Source: Dirofilaria immitis (taxonomy: Eukaryota > Nematoda > Chromadorea > Rhabditida > Onchocercidae). From it: DNA of 64,000 nucleotides. Each line of letters begins with the position of its first letter. The first letter of the stretch is position 1. The position numbers and the translations under genes are program-made. The stretch covers positions 1,444,001 to 1,508,000 of the forward strand of contig JAKNDB010000088.1 in NCBI GenBank assembly GCA_024305405.1, read 5' to 3'. Positions 39,863-51,662 of the stretch are shown one piece after another. Under the pieces are notes generated by a model. That model had not been told where the DNA came from and did no database searches. It saw only the letters and a list, made by a program, of their open reading frames with translations.

Positions 39863-42670
39863 ATGAACCGTGACATCGAATCGGTAATTGATGATGCCGT
39901 TGCACTAATCAGCTCATTGAATTCTTCTTCACCCGATTCTATTCCATCATATAATGTTGGTATCTATCTTTTCTTTAATTAATTTTAAAATTCTGAAAAA
40001 GTTTGAAAAAGAAAAAAAAGCATTGATTATAAAATAAAATACAATTAGTTCATGTTACTTAATTTTTGTTTTATTCGATTAAGTATGACTGATTATTTAT
40101 TTTGCAACTCTTGAAATAGTTTGAATTTATTTTTACACAAAAAAGAAAAAAATTGGCAATAAAACTTGGAAATATTAATTTTATGTTATAATAATATTAC
40201 TGTACTATTATGTATATTTTCCTAAAAATTATGCAAATTTCAGGTCGATGAAATGAAAAAATGTATCAGTAACATTAACAAATTGTACAAGAAAAATGCT
40301 GATGATTTGTGAGAAACTTAATTAGTTAACTGAAAATTTATAGCTTACTATTTTTCAGTCAGTAATCTAAAATAAAAAATTTTTGCCGGCAATTTATTGA
40401 TTTGAGTAATTTTTATAAAGCGAAAGAAGATAAGGAAATAGCAAATATTTTCAGTCCTAAATTGTGATAATTTTCAACAAAAAAATTTCTGATTTTAAAA
40501 AATAAAGAAATATTATGAAATAAGTTTCGTATGATATTATCTGATACGCATAATTTTTAGTGGAAAGTAAAGATTTTTTTATCTTTAAATCTATGTAAAA
40601 ATTTTCAGGATGATCCTAAAATCAGGTTCCATATCGGAAAGAAATAGAAAACAAGAAGTAGCAATAACAGCACATGCAAGACAAAGTTGTATTGAATATA
40701 TTAAACGATGTTGTTGTACTTATTTACATGAACGTATATTACGAATAAAACATTTACGATGGAAACATGGTGGGCATATACCTGAAAAAATTAAGGTAAA
40801 CAATTTATTTTATTGATCACTATTTCCAATTTATCAAGACTAAAATTTATTCAACAATAAATTGACATGCGATATTATAAAAAAAGAAAGAAATTTTCTA
40901 CTTCATTCTTTTCAAGTATCCGAAATATTAGGAAAGCAATAGGGATTTAACAAATCTTTGATTGTATCTGTTACAAAACTTATATAAGTTGAATTGATCA
41001 GTAATAATATCTGTTGATGAAAATTACAGAAATCCTTCTTTTTCCACTTTTTTTCTTTTTGTTTGAAGTATCCGAAATATTTATGAAGCAACAAGAATTT
41101 TGACATTTTTAATTCTAACCACAATTAACAAGCTGTGCTTATTTTACGGTTTTATATAAAGCATCTTCTTTTGGGGATTTGTTATTGAACATGAGTATAA
41201 ATAAAGAATAAAAATGTAAAATCAGTATTCTTTTAATTATCGACATCAGCGAAATAATGTTTGCTTAAACTAACTTTTTTAATGAAAGTGAAAAAAATTT
41301 ATCTTTTTAATCGTTTCTATTTCTTGAGTTATTTTAAAAGTTTTCTTAGTTTTCGTTAATTTTCTCTTGATTTTCTGTTTGAAAGTTTTCTCTTTAAAAG
41401 TTTTCGTTAATTTTCTCTTGTGGATGAAATTTATCTTGGATGTTAATTCTGTTAAATTTATTTTGAATGATGAATCTAAAAATACCAAAAAAGAGACATA
41501 AGAAGAATATGGGAAGGCAGAAAGATTTCTTAGAATTATTCCGGAGATATTTAACTAAAATTGTAGAAAATATTATTTCTTAACATCTCATCAATAAAAT
41601 AATAGATATTTTGCAAATTAAATCTGGGCTGTATAATGCATCCAGCATTTCGAACGAAATTTAATCCAATTTTTTTCCTTCAATAATACATCCATGGTAT
41701 ATTCTTGTTGATGAAAAAATAATTATGTATATATTATAAGTAATTAATTATCAGCTTCTAAAATAATTCAAATTATTTAGTCAATATTGAACTCGAGATT
41801 TTATTTTGCTTTTCCTTCCTTACTAGAGAATTATTAGTTTTCAGGAAAATTTGTGTGAGGCAGAATTGAAATGGTTGCAGGAATATAACAATCTTCTTGC
41901 CGATTTTCAAAGTTCGCTTGGTGAGAATGGAATGAATTTATTGTTGAATATGAAGCCGCCTCATAATTTATTTGTCAAGGTCAATTTCTTTTAATTTACT
42001 CATTTTTCTTTCCATTGGCTCATTTTTGCACTTCATTTTATTCTGTTTTTTTTCCTTCCATAAATTTCCCTACCAGAAATTTTCTTTTAGATTTTCAAAT
42101 TAAATTCAGTTAAATTAAGTTAGAATGAATTAAATTAGTGGTTTCAAATTTTGATAAATTATAGTGCAATCAGTTTATCATATGTTTATGTTTTTTTGTT
42201 TTTCTAGGTTCAGTGCAAAACAAAATATTGGTTCTTTTGAATTAAGCGATGGAACGATTGTTTCTCTTACTGAGAATGCATTGGTAATAGTTTATCTTCT
42301 TTTTTACATCTTATTATTTTTAAAAATTTCCTGCATTAGTTTTTTCTTTTCTGAAAATCTAACTTTCATTTAAATGAGAAAACTTTGATAAATTTTTTGA
42401 AATTTCCTAAATTGTTTTATCTTTACGTCATCGTCTGTCATTTTCTATATTGAATTATTATTAAAAAAAAAAAAACATTTATAGCTATCAACAGACGAAC
42501 TAATTTTTGAGATTCAATTTAAAAAAAAAAAGATTAAAATAATTGGATAATTCGATCGATGATTGTTTCTTTTCTTTCATTTTTTTTCTTATATGTTTTT
42601 ACAGCATTCGTTACCTGTGGCTGATTGCGAGATGTTGATTAGGCAAGGGATATTGGAGCTCGTTGAATAA
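39863..42670 (+). CDS. psf-1: GINS complex subunit PSF1, 6 exons, one apparent extra base
   Basis: Exons: 39863-39955, 40244-40308, 40609-40795, 41845-41979, 42208-42283, 42605-42670 (TAA). The product is about 206 aa; human GINS1 has 196. The N-terminal helices (NVDEMKKCISNINKLY) lead to the signature YLHERILRIKHLRWKHG, then AELKWLQEYNNLLADF, MKPPHNLF and the C-terminal B-domain (FELSDGT...CEMLIRQGILEL). PSF1 with SLD5, PSF2 and PSF3 forms GINS, which with CDC45 and MCM2-7 makes the replicative helicase. Two oddities: exon 1 must use the weak donor GTTGGT to keep phase, because the GTATCT donor 4 nt later breaks it; and exon 5 has one base too many, in A4 42217-42220 or A4 42222-42225. The family call is strong because motif order and spacing match along the whole length. 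Confidence 0.9.
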
Positions 42671-43860
42671 ATGATTTGGAATTTTCACTGTGATATTTCT
42701 GTATAACTCTACTTGTACGAGTTATATTGTTGATTTTTCTGGTTTTTTCTTTCAAATATTTTAAAATAGTTTTATTTACTTTCTTTTATACAAAATATTT
42801 TTGTTATAGTTCTTTTTATTGATGAATACTGAAAATTTTAGATTTTATAAGATTCATTCAATAAATACGGCTATGATATGAGATCAATCATATCACTGAA
42901 TAAATGAAATACTTATATATTAAAATATTATATATCAATATTGATTTTCTCTCTTTTTATCTTTTTATTAAATGAGAAATTTGATTTTATAGTTAGAAAA
43001 GCAAATTGAAAATGTTCTAAAAAATCATCATTATCTTAGAAAAAAAGAACTTTGAACATTATTTTAACATCTAATTGACATTTATTAAAGGAATAACCTT
43101 TCATTATAGGTTAAAATACTTTTATAATTAACCTTATAAAATATTTTTATTACATCAATTGATATCGGAAAAATTTAATACATTTTAAAAATTACCATCA
43201 ATCGGGAGCATTTAATTTTTTTTTAGCAAGCAAATTGCAATTTATAAGAAAAATGTAGAATCCTGTTTCTGATTGTTTAAAATGTAAAATTGATAATTTG
43301 ATGTTTACACGTCATCTATTTATGTAAAAATTGATAATTTGACGTTTACACGTGATCTATTTATTTTAAGAATCACTTATAACAATTTTTAACTTGATAT
43401 ATTTCGTTATACGATTTCTTTTTGCAGAATTGATAAACTGATGTTTGAATGATTTGTATTATAAATAGCTTAGCATATTATCCTAAAGTATATATATATA
43501 TATATATGCAATTTCCTTTGCAAAATTATAGCCTATCATTTATACAACTTTTTGTAACGATGCACTTGATATATATCATGTTATAATCATTTCTTGTAAA
43601 ACTGATAACCATATATGTATATGTGATTTATTTTTTGTTAGAATCATTTTTACAACAATTCAATAATTTATACAAAATATTCCATTATTATGAAATTTCT
43701 ATAAAAAATTTAATAGATCAATGTAATTTGATCAATATGATTGATTTGATTCTTTCACGATTCAAATTTATAATATTATTAACAATTTGCCATCTTCATT
43801 TTTAGAAATTTTCTAACAACTGGCATAAATGTGCGTCTTCTTTTTCTTTCTTTTTTTTCA
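42671..43860. other. AT-rich intergenic DNA downstream of psf-1
   Basis: No gene recognised. It contains a two-copy block (about 43285-43370) around GATAATTTGATGTTTACACG, and a TA microsatellite at about 43488-43507. Confidence 0.45.
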
Positions 43861-43877
43861 AATTTCCAAACGAAATA

Positions 43878-43936
43878 TTTTCCCGCGCATCTGCAACTTT
43901 TGCAACAAAATTTCGATGAAAATAGACGCGGGAAAA
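43878..43936. promoter_or_regulatory. Inverted pair of E2F-like sites (TTTTCCCGCG / CGCGGGAAAA)
   Basis: TTTTCCCGCGC at 43878 and CGCGGGAAAA at 43927-43936 are a perfect 10-bp inverted repeat separated by 39 bp. Each contains the E2F/DP consensus TTTSSCGC. They stand out in AT-rich DNA. No gene start was found beside them, so the role is unknown. Confidence 0.4.
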
Positions 43937-43997
43937 TGCGCAACGTCGTAAAGAGGGCAATTGTTGATGCGACAAAATTGGATAGCGATATGCGTCG

Positions 43998-44172
43998 TTG
44001 TCTATGTATATGTATGTGTGTGTGTATGTATGTATGATGTATGTATGTATGTATGTATGTATATGTGTATGTATGTGTGTATGTATGTGTGTATGTATGT
44101 ATGTATGTATGTATGTATGTATGTATGTATGTATGTATGTATGTATGTATGTATGTATGTATGCGTATGTAT
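43998..44172. repeat. TATG/TGTA tetranucleotide microsatellite
   Basis: About 170 bp of (TATG)n with TGTG variants. The Met-Tyr-Val-Cys and Ile-His-Thr-Tyr reading frames on both strands are repeat artefacts. A short reverse-orientation TACA run follows at about 44211-44245. Confidence 0.95.
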
Positions 44173-44249
44173 GCGTACTTATATATTAATGGGGCGTATT
44201 TGTACATGGTACATACATACATACCTACTACAAATACACATACACATAC

Positions 44250-45920
44250 ATGCAGACATCTTGAGAATTTCCAAAATGCTTTTGGCGCCAATCATTCATT
44301 CTGGCTAACCTGTATCGTTACTTCCATCGTCATTATCACTTTTATTGTCGTCATGCTATCTATCAATTAATCTATCTATCTGTCTATCATTATCATTCAT
44401 CGTTATCGTCATTTTATGCCTTGCGCATGTTCATTCAAACATGTGAGATGCCGGATTTTCGATACAATGATCGGTTGGTTTAGATCATACCAGTCGATCA
44501 GTTTATAGATATTGAGTCATCAGATTTGTATATAAATGTATGAATTCAATGATCTAACTATTTAGTTTGATAGATTGATGGTATAACAAGTTTGAATTGT
44601 ATATTTATTCGATCAGCTGCTCCTACTTTATACATAGCATCATTTTTATTCTTTTTTTAAACCATTTCTTACTACTTCAGTCTTACGATGGAATGGATAA
44701 ATGTATTTGCACATTTCACAGGTTTACTTCATGACTTCCTTTATCTTTTTTCTTTCTTAGGTCATCTTTTTTCGATATTAATTTAGTTTGGAAAGATTTA
44801 ATTTTCATTCTTCAAAATCTTTTTTCAATTCACAAAACGAAATGATTCATTCGTTCATTCATTTTGAAATTATAGCATGGTTTAAATGAATTATTTCAGA
44901 ATTATAAAACAGAAATTATTAATTCTGTGAAAATATGAAAATAGTTTGAATAGTTTTGCAAAAAGAAGAAATGACGCACAGAAGTTATAGAATTATCAAT
45001 ATGATATATTAGATTCTATGATAAAAGATTAAATTTTTCTTAGACAATTTTTAAATTATACAATTTATATAGGATTCTTGATAAAAAAAGAGGAGACCGA
45101 ATGTATTATTCGGAAAGTTTGTAAGAAATTAATAAGAACTATTATATATATATATATATATATATAAGCAAGTACCTGATTTATATTATCATTGTATTCT
45201 CATGATAAGGATTATTATTCACCAAATAAATATGTATACATAATTCAATTAATTCCACATTTATCATTATTTCTTTATGATAATTCCTGATATTATTTCA
45301 TTGATAAATTGCATAATTCCTTCATTTATCAATAATACAACACATATGTGTTATTGATAAAAGAAATCGTACTTTCAATTTTCTTTCATATAAGCAAATT
45401 TATTTGTTTAGCGTATTAGTAATCTATTTGATAGCCTTTTAAATTTTTTCTTCGGGTCATTTTCATTGTATGTAAATAAAATAAAATGTTTCAATGAACG
45501 ATGAAAATCTTTCTCTTTTCCTAAACAGTAATTTTATTTTTCAAAATATTAGTAAATAAATTACATAAATGATATATACTTTATAATTTTTTCTTCTATT
45601 CATTGTATTTTTAGTAATATTTATTTATTGAATATTAATAATCGCGTTGATAATTTTATTATGATCATTCTCGATTATTAGTTTATATTTTAGTAGCAAT
45701 GAATTTGTTTCAATATTTATTTTTATTAAATATTTCATATTTCATGATCCCCTAATCATTATATATATATATATACTTACCTAAAGATATAAAATAAGTT
45801 TTCTTCTGTCCCCTCCCAATCACTCTCTTCTATGTCTTATCATTAACATATATATATATATATATGCAATATTTATGAATGAACATTTTTACCCTTCTTG
45901 TTTTTTCTTCCCACTAGAAT
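44250..45920. other. AT-rich intergenic DNA with TA microsatellites
   Basis: No gene recognised. TA runs lie at about 45144-45167, 45760-45775 and 45848-45866. A short GU-containing hairpin at about 44469-44498 is too small to call. Confidence 0.45.
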
Positions 45921-45924
45921 GTAC

Positions 45925-46005
45925 AATATACGTGTGTATGTGCATGTATGTATGTATGTATGTATGTATGTGTATGTGTACGTATGTATGTATGTGTATG
46001 TATGT
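45925..46005. repeat. TATG microsatellite
   Basis: Imperfect (TATG)n with GTGTATG variants. It is followed at 46010-46210 by a purine-rich GAAGAAGA stretch. Confidence 0.9.
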
Positions 46006-46239
46006 GAAATGATTGTAAGGAGAAATAAAAGAGAAAGAAGATGGAGGTCGAATAGTCTGGTCTTGGTCCGAAAACCGATTAAAGATGATGAGCTATAGAA
46101 GCATCACCGGTTGTTGAGGAAGAAGAAAGAGGCAGGGGAGGGAAAGATTTCAGAAATACGAAAGGAAGAGGAATGGGAAAGGAAGAAGAAGAAGAATGAA
46201 GAAAGAAGCACCTTCCTCTAACCAATATACCCTATTATT

Positions 46240-46500
46240 ATCATCTACCTCTATTTCTACCTCTACCTCTACTTTCTATCTTTACCCATGTTCCTACTAT
46301 TGCTCTTACTACTACTATTACCACTACAACTACTACTACTACTACTACAACTACGACTACTACTACTACTATAACTACTACTACAACTACTGCTACTACT
46401 ACCACTACTACAACTACTGCTACTACTACCACTACTACAACTATCATCAACAGCATCAGCATTTTATCTATTTGCACCATATATTATATCATCATTATCA
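46240..46500. repeat. ACT/ACC triplet microsatellite
   Basis: About 200 bp of ACT triplets with CTC, ACC and ATC variants. The Tyr-rich and Val-rich open frames across it are not genes. Confidence 0.95.
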
Positions 46501-48660
46501 TCATTGAAATAGTATTCAAAAGCATGTTATATACATACTGATTATATACATACTGATATAGACGAACATTTTTATTTTTGTATGCTTCAATTGATGATGA
46601 TGATGATGATAATAATGATAATAATAATATAGATCTGCACGTATATTACATATTGATACAAAAGGGAACATTTCATTTATACGCTTCATTGATGATGCTT
46701 ATGTGATCTGCACGTATGTTACATATTGATGATACAGAAGGATGGATGATTTTTACATGTTACCCGTTGATGATATCAATATATGCATGTATACTGATAT
46801 TTATTGTCCATTCTATATTTCTAAAACAATTCTGGCCTTGTTCTGTTGATTCTTTTAAATTAATAGTAGTAATAATAATAGATATTATCACTGAAAAAAG
46901 GGAAGTAAATAATAAGTAATTACATAGTATATTAATCAAATATAAATATTATCAGTAATAAGAGATGATGATGAGAATATTGTTGATGCACGAATATGTA
47001 TCAGATATTGTATGCTGTATGCTTGATATTCTAAATCATTTTTTAGCCTTATTCTGCCAGCTTCTAGATGAATGTTCCATAGTGATGAAAATATTATCAG
47101 ATGAAAGACGATTATCATATTATGAATGATAAGGAGATAGCAATTGAGAAAGATCAATTAATTCAAGTGATAAGCGGATAATTTCCTTATTATATGTTGT
47201 TAAATAATAATAATAATAATAATAATATTCATAAAATTAGATATGTATTAGTTCCTGAATTATTCATATTATATTTAACAAATAAATATTATTAGTTCAA
47301 TTGCTGATAAAAAAAACAAAACTAATCAGTATAAACTATTAATAAATTATAACTTGATTTATTATTACTTGTTATTTGTTAATTTAAATTTATCAAAAAG
47401 AGAAAGTTGATCTGATAAGATATCAACTAACTTTTTTTTCCCTGCTCATAACATAAGAAGCAAAATGTTAACAATAATTATATATTTGAATTAATAAATA
47501 GCAAAAGCGAGGATAGTTTAAAAATTCTTCATTTCTTTTTTTTTTTTATTTTTCTAATCCCATTCTCGGTTCATTTCTACATTGTCGGTTTTTTTTCACT
47601 TTTTAAAAGTCCTTGCCATTCTTTTTTTTTTTTTTTGATTATTTCCTCTAATGTTTGGCATTATGCCTTATAGATGTGTGAGTTATATGTGACGAAAGTA
47701 TACATTTAACGATAATTTTTATTTCTCTTTGTTCATTCATATATACCAACCATATCGTAACAAAAAAGGTTACTATCCTTTTTTTTTTTTTGTTATTTTT
47801 ATTTTCATGAAGTTTTTCGAAATTTTAAAGATAAAATTCAAATGATGTGATTTCTCATTTGTATTCTTCTTCTTCAATCTTCCTATTCCTCATTTATAAA
47901 ACTCTATGACCTTTTTTTTTTGGAAGGAGGCAGAAATGCAGAAAAAAATAGTGGACTGTTTCATTGAAGATTTTATTGATGGACTGTCTGTGTATGTGTG
48001 TGGTGTATGTATGTATGTATATGCGTTGGGTGAATGAGTAGTAGCATGACCTTTAGTACAATCCAAATGATCAAGACCTCCGCTCTTCTTCATTCTTCTA
48101 GAAATGTTGTGTATGTGTATGTGTATGTATGTGTATGTGTATGTGTATGTACGTGTGTATGTGTGTGTGTATGTGTGTATGCGTGTGTGTGACTTTGGTC
48201 TTTTCTGTTGAATTGTAATGAATGGATGGGGGTGAATGATTTAGCAAAGAGAAAAATTTGAATTTGTCAAATTGGAATTTTTCCCGTTGTTAATTTCTTT
48301 CTCTTTTCCTATATTACCGCATTACTTTGTTATTTTTTCTTATTATTGTCGCATTGTTTTGTTTTGTTTTGTTTTTTTCTTTTTTTTGATTGATAGTCGC
48401 ATTGCTTAGCGTATTGTCGCATTGCTTCGCATGCTGTCGCATTTGTCTTCGCATATCGTCATATTTGTTTTGTTATATTTTGATTGGCTAGGATTTATTT
48501 TCAATTTGATAATTTACTTTTAAATGATAATAATGTTTAGCTTCTTTTAAAAAAAATTTTCTCCTCTTATTTCATTCTTTATGCTTCATTATTAACATTT
48601 TTTTGGTTTTTTTTTAACGTTCTATGAAATTTATACATATTTTTATTTTTGGCATAGTTT
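46501..48660. other. Intergenic DNA with short repeats
   Basis: No gene recognised. It contains AAT runs (about 47199-47226), GTAT/GTGTAT microsatellites (47985-48022 and 48107-48190) and a cluster of GTCGCATTG-type repeats at 48395-48465. Confidence 0.5.
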
Positions 48661-48691
48661 ATACTTTTACCTGGAAAATAGATAATAATTG

Positions 48692-48785
48692 CTGTTTGCT
48701 CGTAGCTGAGCATGGTTCTTAGTCATGTGACATAGAAACGGATTCATGACTAGAACCATACTCAGCTATGCGATCTGGCATTTTT
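48692..48785 (+). ncRNA. Pre-microRNA hairpin, miR-44/45/61-like
   Basis: The 5' arm (48700-48727) and 3' arm (48745-48773) pair almost without interruption: TAGCTGAG with CTCAGCTA, ATGGTTCT with AGAACCAT, AGTCATG with CATGACT, closing a 17-nt loop. The 3' arm holds a candidate mature RNA at 48747-48767 beginning TGACTAGAACC. From memory, nematode miR-44, miR-45 and miR-61 share the start UGACUAGA. The fold is seen directly; the family is known from memory; expression is inferred. Confidence 0.85.
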
Positions 48786-51085
48786 ATCCAGGTTTTTTTT
48801 ATTGTATCATTTCTACAACTTTACTACTACATTATTTACTTTTCATGCTGTCCAAATCAAATCAAGTTACAAGTCACATCCGTAAAAAATGTCCTTCCTG
48901 TTGGTCGAACCAATTTCGCATTCATTGTTAGTTGAAATTATTCCTTATGTTAAAGTATAAAAGTTTAATAGGATGGTGAAAATATGGAGTAATAGAAATT
49001 CATAATTTATTATTTCAAGAAATTTAGTAAATGAAATTGAGTTATGTAAAATTATAATAGCAAAAGCAAATCTAGGGCAACCTCTCACTTGTTTATCATT
49101 TTAAATTATGAAATTTCTGCAACATCTGTTATCTTGAACTGTTATATATAACTGTGAAGATTTTGCTATATTTGTTTTCTTGAACTACGAACCATAGATT
49201 ATGATCGTTATCATTAGCGTATGTTCATCGAAATGTCCAAATTCGAGAACAAGTTTTGATTATTTTCTTTCTTGATATATAGATGAATTTGCTATATGAT
49301 TATTAATAAAATAAAAATAGGACTTTTTTCCCCTCTCCCATTCTCGGGAAAATATCTTTTTCAATGTAAACCTTGAAAAATCTGAAATTTGAATCGAAAA
49401 AGAAGGGAATTATATTATCACTATAATCAGATATATTGACAGGAAATTGAATTAAAATATAAAAATGAAATTTGCGTTATGAGTAAGGAATTTTTTTCTT
49501 TTTTTTTTTCTGATTATTTGTTTGCTTGTTTTTTTTTATCATCCATTCAATATGCAAAAGACATTTATAAGGTTTTGGCCAAATCGGGCTTGGATAGGTT
49601 TTTTTTCTTTCTTTTTTTTTTCGCCGATCGGTATGATTCATTCGCTTTCTCTTTTTTTATCTTTTCTCCTTTGTTGATGAAAAAAAGATTGAATGTATTG
49701 GAAAGATGTTAGGAAGAACATATGTGTGTTGTTGTTGACCTTCCCTTTGGTGATAGAATGGTGGTGGTTTGCATACTACTTACTACCATTGTCAGCTGCC
49801 TAAAATTTCTCTCCATTTTTTTCGATTAAGAAATCATCTGATAGCATGAATAATGAATAACGGAATTTGGGAAAAATGATAAGATAATCGGGGAGAAGAT
49901 CTAATAGTGTGAATAAACGAATAGAGGAACCGGAAAGAATAAAAAGGAGATAAGTGCTTGGGAGAAAATAAGATAGGAGAAATTAATAAAATTAGAATTT
50001 TTAAAAAGTAATGCATCGGGAGGAAAAAGATGAAAGGAACTGATAAAATTAGAGTTTTTAAAAATTGCATAGCTTAAAAAAGTGAATTATGATAGCTTAG
50101 CTGACTTCGATTAGGTAATGAAGCTAGGTATTATCTCAATATATATTGCCAATATTATATATCAGGAAAAAGGGATTTTTATCAAAAATTTAAAGCGTGA
50201 AAAAGAAATACCGTAATTGTATAGGGGATTTGCATGTCAAATTATTATGGTATCCTTTTGTTTTTTAAATTTTACGTATAATCTACTATAAAATATAAGT
50301 AATCTGAAAGTATAAGAAAAAACGGTATGAAATATTCATTTATGCTGCAGATGAAACTGATTCCTTAATTTCTTTTTTTTTTCTCAATGGAAATTTATGG
50401 TGTAAAAAAACTACCGTAACTATATAGCGATTCTATCTCGTAGATTTATTTTGGCATTTTTTTTTATATTTTGAAGAATTAAAAATGATATACTGTAAAA
50501 TATGAATAAATTTGAAAAGAATAAATTATCATTAGTATAATTCTCAAAAATAGATGGATCTTCAAACATATCCATTACTTTGATTAGAAATCAATTTTTC
50601 GAATTCTAATTCGAAAAGATAGAATTTCTTATGGCATCCTTTTATTTTTGGATTTTAGAAATAATATGAATTATGTAATTTGGATTTCTTTCTCTAGTAA
50701 TAAAATAATACTTCATCATCGAGCATATGTATTCCCGTGATTGTAAATCAAAATGGTACTGCTGATATTTAGTAAGAGTCTTTCTCACAACTATCTCCTT
50801 CGACTAGCAACTACATTAATCAAACCTAAAGCAGATAGATTTGCTACAGTAGTTTGCTCCGTTGTTTATAGCAATGATTGAAGTTAAACCAATGAGAAAT
50901 GAATTTCAGCAAAATTGTTTGCTAATAATGATTGAATGCATGGTTTTCGAGAGTGTCAGCAGACGTTGAAATTAGAAGATGAATGAATGGTTGAAACTGT
51001 GAAATTTGCAATATTTCCATAATGAAATGTTCGAGGTGTAACCATAAATTATCTATAGATTTATTATGATTTTCAAAATTTTGAA
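48786..51085. other. Spacer between microRNA hairpins, AT-rich
   Basis: No coding exon and no further strong hairpin were found. If the hairpins are co-transcribed, this would be primary transcript. Degenerate blocks containing TACCGTAA(C/T)TxTAT recur at about 50210 and 50412. Confidence 0.4.
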
Positions 51086-51091
51086 AGCATT

Positions 51092-51182
51092 AATAGCTAA
51101 GCTTGAACTACCAGTGGTCTTGTGATCCGTTGAGAAATAATGAATCGAATCACAGCCAACTGGTGGTTCAGCCTGCTATATA
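51092..51182 (+). ncRNA. Pre-microRNA hairpin, miR-2/miR-250-like
   Basis: The 5' arm (about 51095-51126, GAACTACCAGTGGTCTTGTG) pairs with the 3' arm (51149-51176, ATCACAGCCAACTGGTGGTT), with a loop of about 22 nt. The outer flanks (TAGC / GCTA) also pair. The candidate mature 3' product starts at 51149 or 51150 with (A)TCACAGCCAACTG. That carries the UCACAGCC start of the miR-2 family and resembles what I remember of C. elegans miR-250. Confidence 0.85.
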
Positions 51183-51360
51183 TTATGCAATCGGATAAAA
51201 CGGACTTTTTATCCCTGCGATAAATCTTTTGCGTAAAATTATTATGGTAAGCAAGTTGTTTCTGATATTTTTCAATTCATCAGGAATCTCTCATAAATTC
51301 TGGAATTTCCAACTGCAAACAATCGATGATAATCTTTAAACCTTCTATAATTTGATTAAC

Positions 51361-51444
51361 AAATCTCGTGAGCCGTATCGGCTTTGTGGTACATTGTAAT
51401 TTGAATATGCATCACAGCACGATTCGGCCCGCGAAATGTGATTT
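51361..51444 (+). ncRNA. Pre-microRNA hairpin, second miR-2-family member
   Basis: The 5' arm GTGAGCCGTATCGGCTTTGT (from 51368) pairs with the 3' arm ATCACAGCACGATTCGGCCC (from 51411); the loop is about 20 nt. The candidate mature RNA is at about 51411-51432, beginning ATCACAGC, the miR-2-type seed. It lies 0.2 kb after the previous hairpin, in the same orientation. The rest of the mature sequence does not match a microRNA I remember. Confidence 0.78.
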
Positions 51445-51579
51445 CTTTTTTTTTTATTTGGTTATCTGAAAATAACCATTGATTCCTGACTTTTCCGATG
51501 CCTTATAAAAATTCCTGTTCAAAAATTATCAATTTCAATAAAGTTTTGAGAATATTATGTAATAATTATAATTTTTAAT

Positions 51580-51662
51580 GTGTGGAGGAGTAGTGGCCTG
51601 GATTTTGTCCAAAGCGTTAAAAGATAGCTTTGGCACCATTCAGACCACTACACCTATCTCAC
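51580..51662 (+). ncRNA. Pre-microRNA hairpin of unknown family
   Basis: About 36 nt on each side pair: the 5' arm AGTAGTGGCCTGGATTTTGT...CCAAAGC ends at 51614 and the 3' arm GCTTTGGCACCATTCAGACC starts at 51627. The loop is about 12 nt. The pairing has the scattered mismatches typical of Drosha/Dicer substrates. A possible 3' product starts near 51629 with TTTGGCACC. The strand is taken from the neighbouring hairpins, since a hairpin alone fits either strand. Confidence 0.75.

Noticed and set aside
43779..44370. Several overlapping open frames rich in Met-Tyr-Val-Cys or His-Thr-Tyr-Ile
   Set aside because: They are translations of the TATG microsatellite on both strands.
44469..44498. 11-bp hairpin GATCGGTTGGT / ACCAGTCGATC
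   Set aside because: Short, with no extension of the stem; common by chance.
46196..46507. Tyr-rich plus-strand and Val-rich minus-strand frames
   Set aside because: Pure triplet-repeat translations (ACT array).
49738..49795. Hairpin around AATGGTGGTGGT / ACTACCATT
   Set aside because: About 13 pairs including several G-U, with unpaired flanks; too short for a microRNA precursor.
50085..50130. Hairpin around TTAGCTGACTTC / GAAGCTAGG
   Set aside because: The two pairing blocks overlap and cannot form together.
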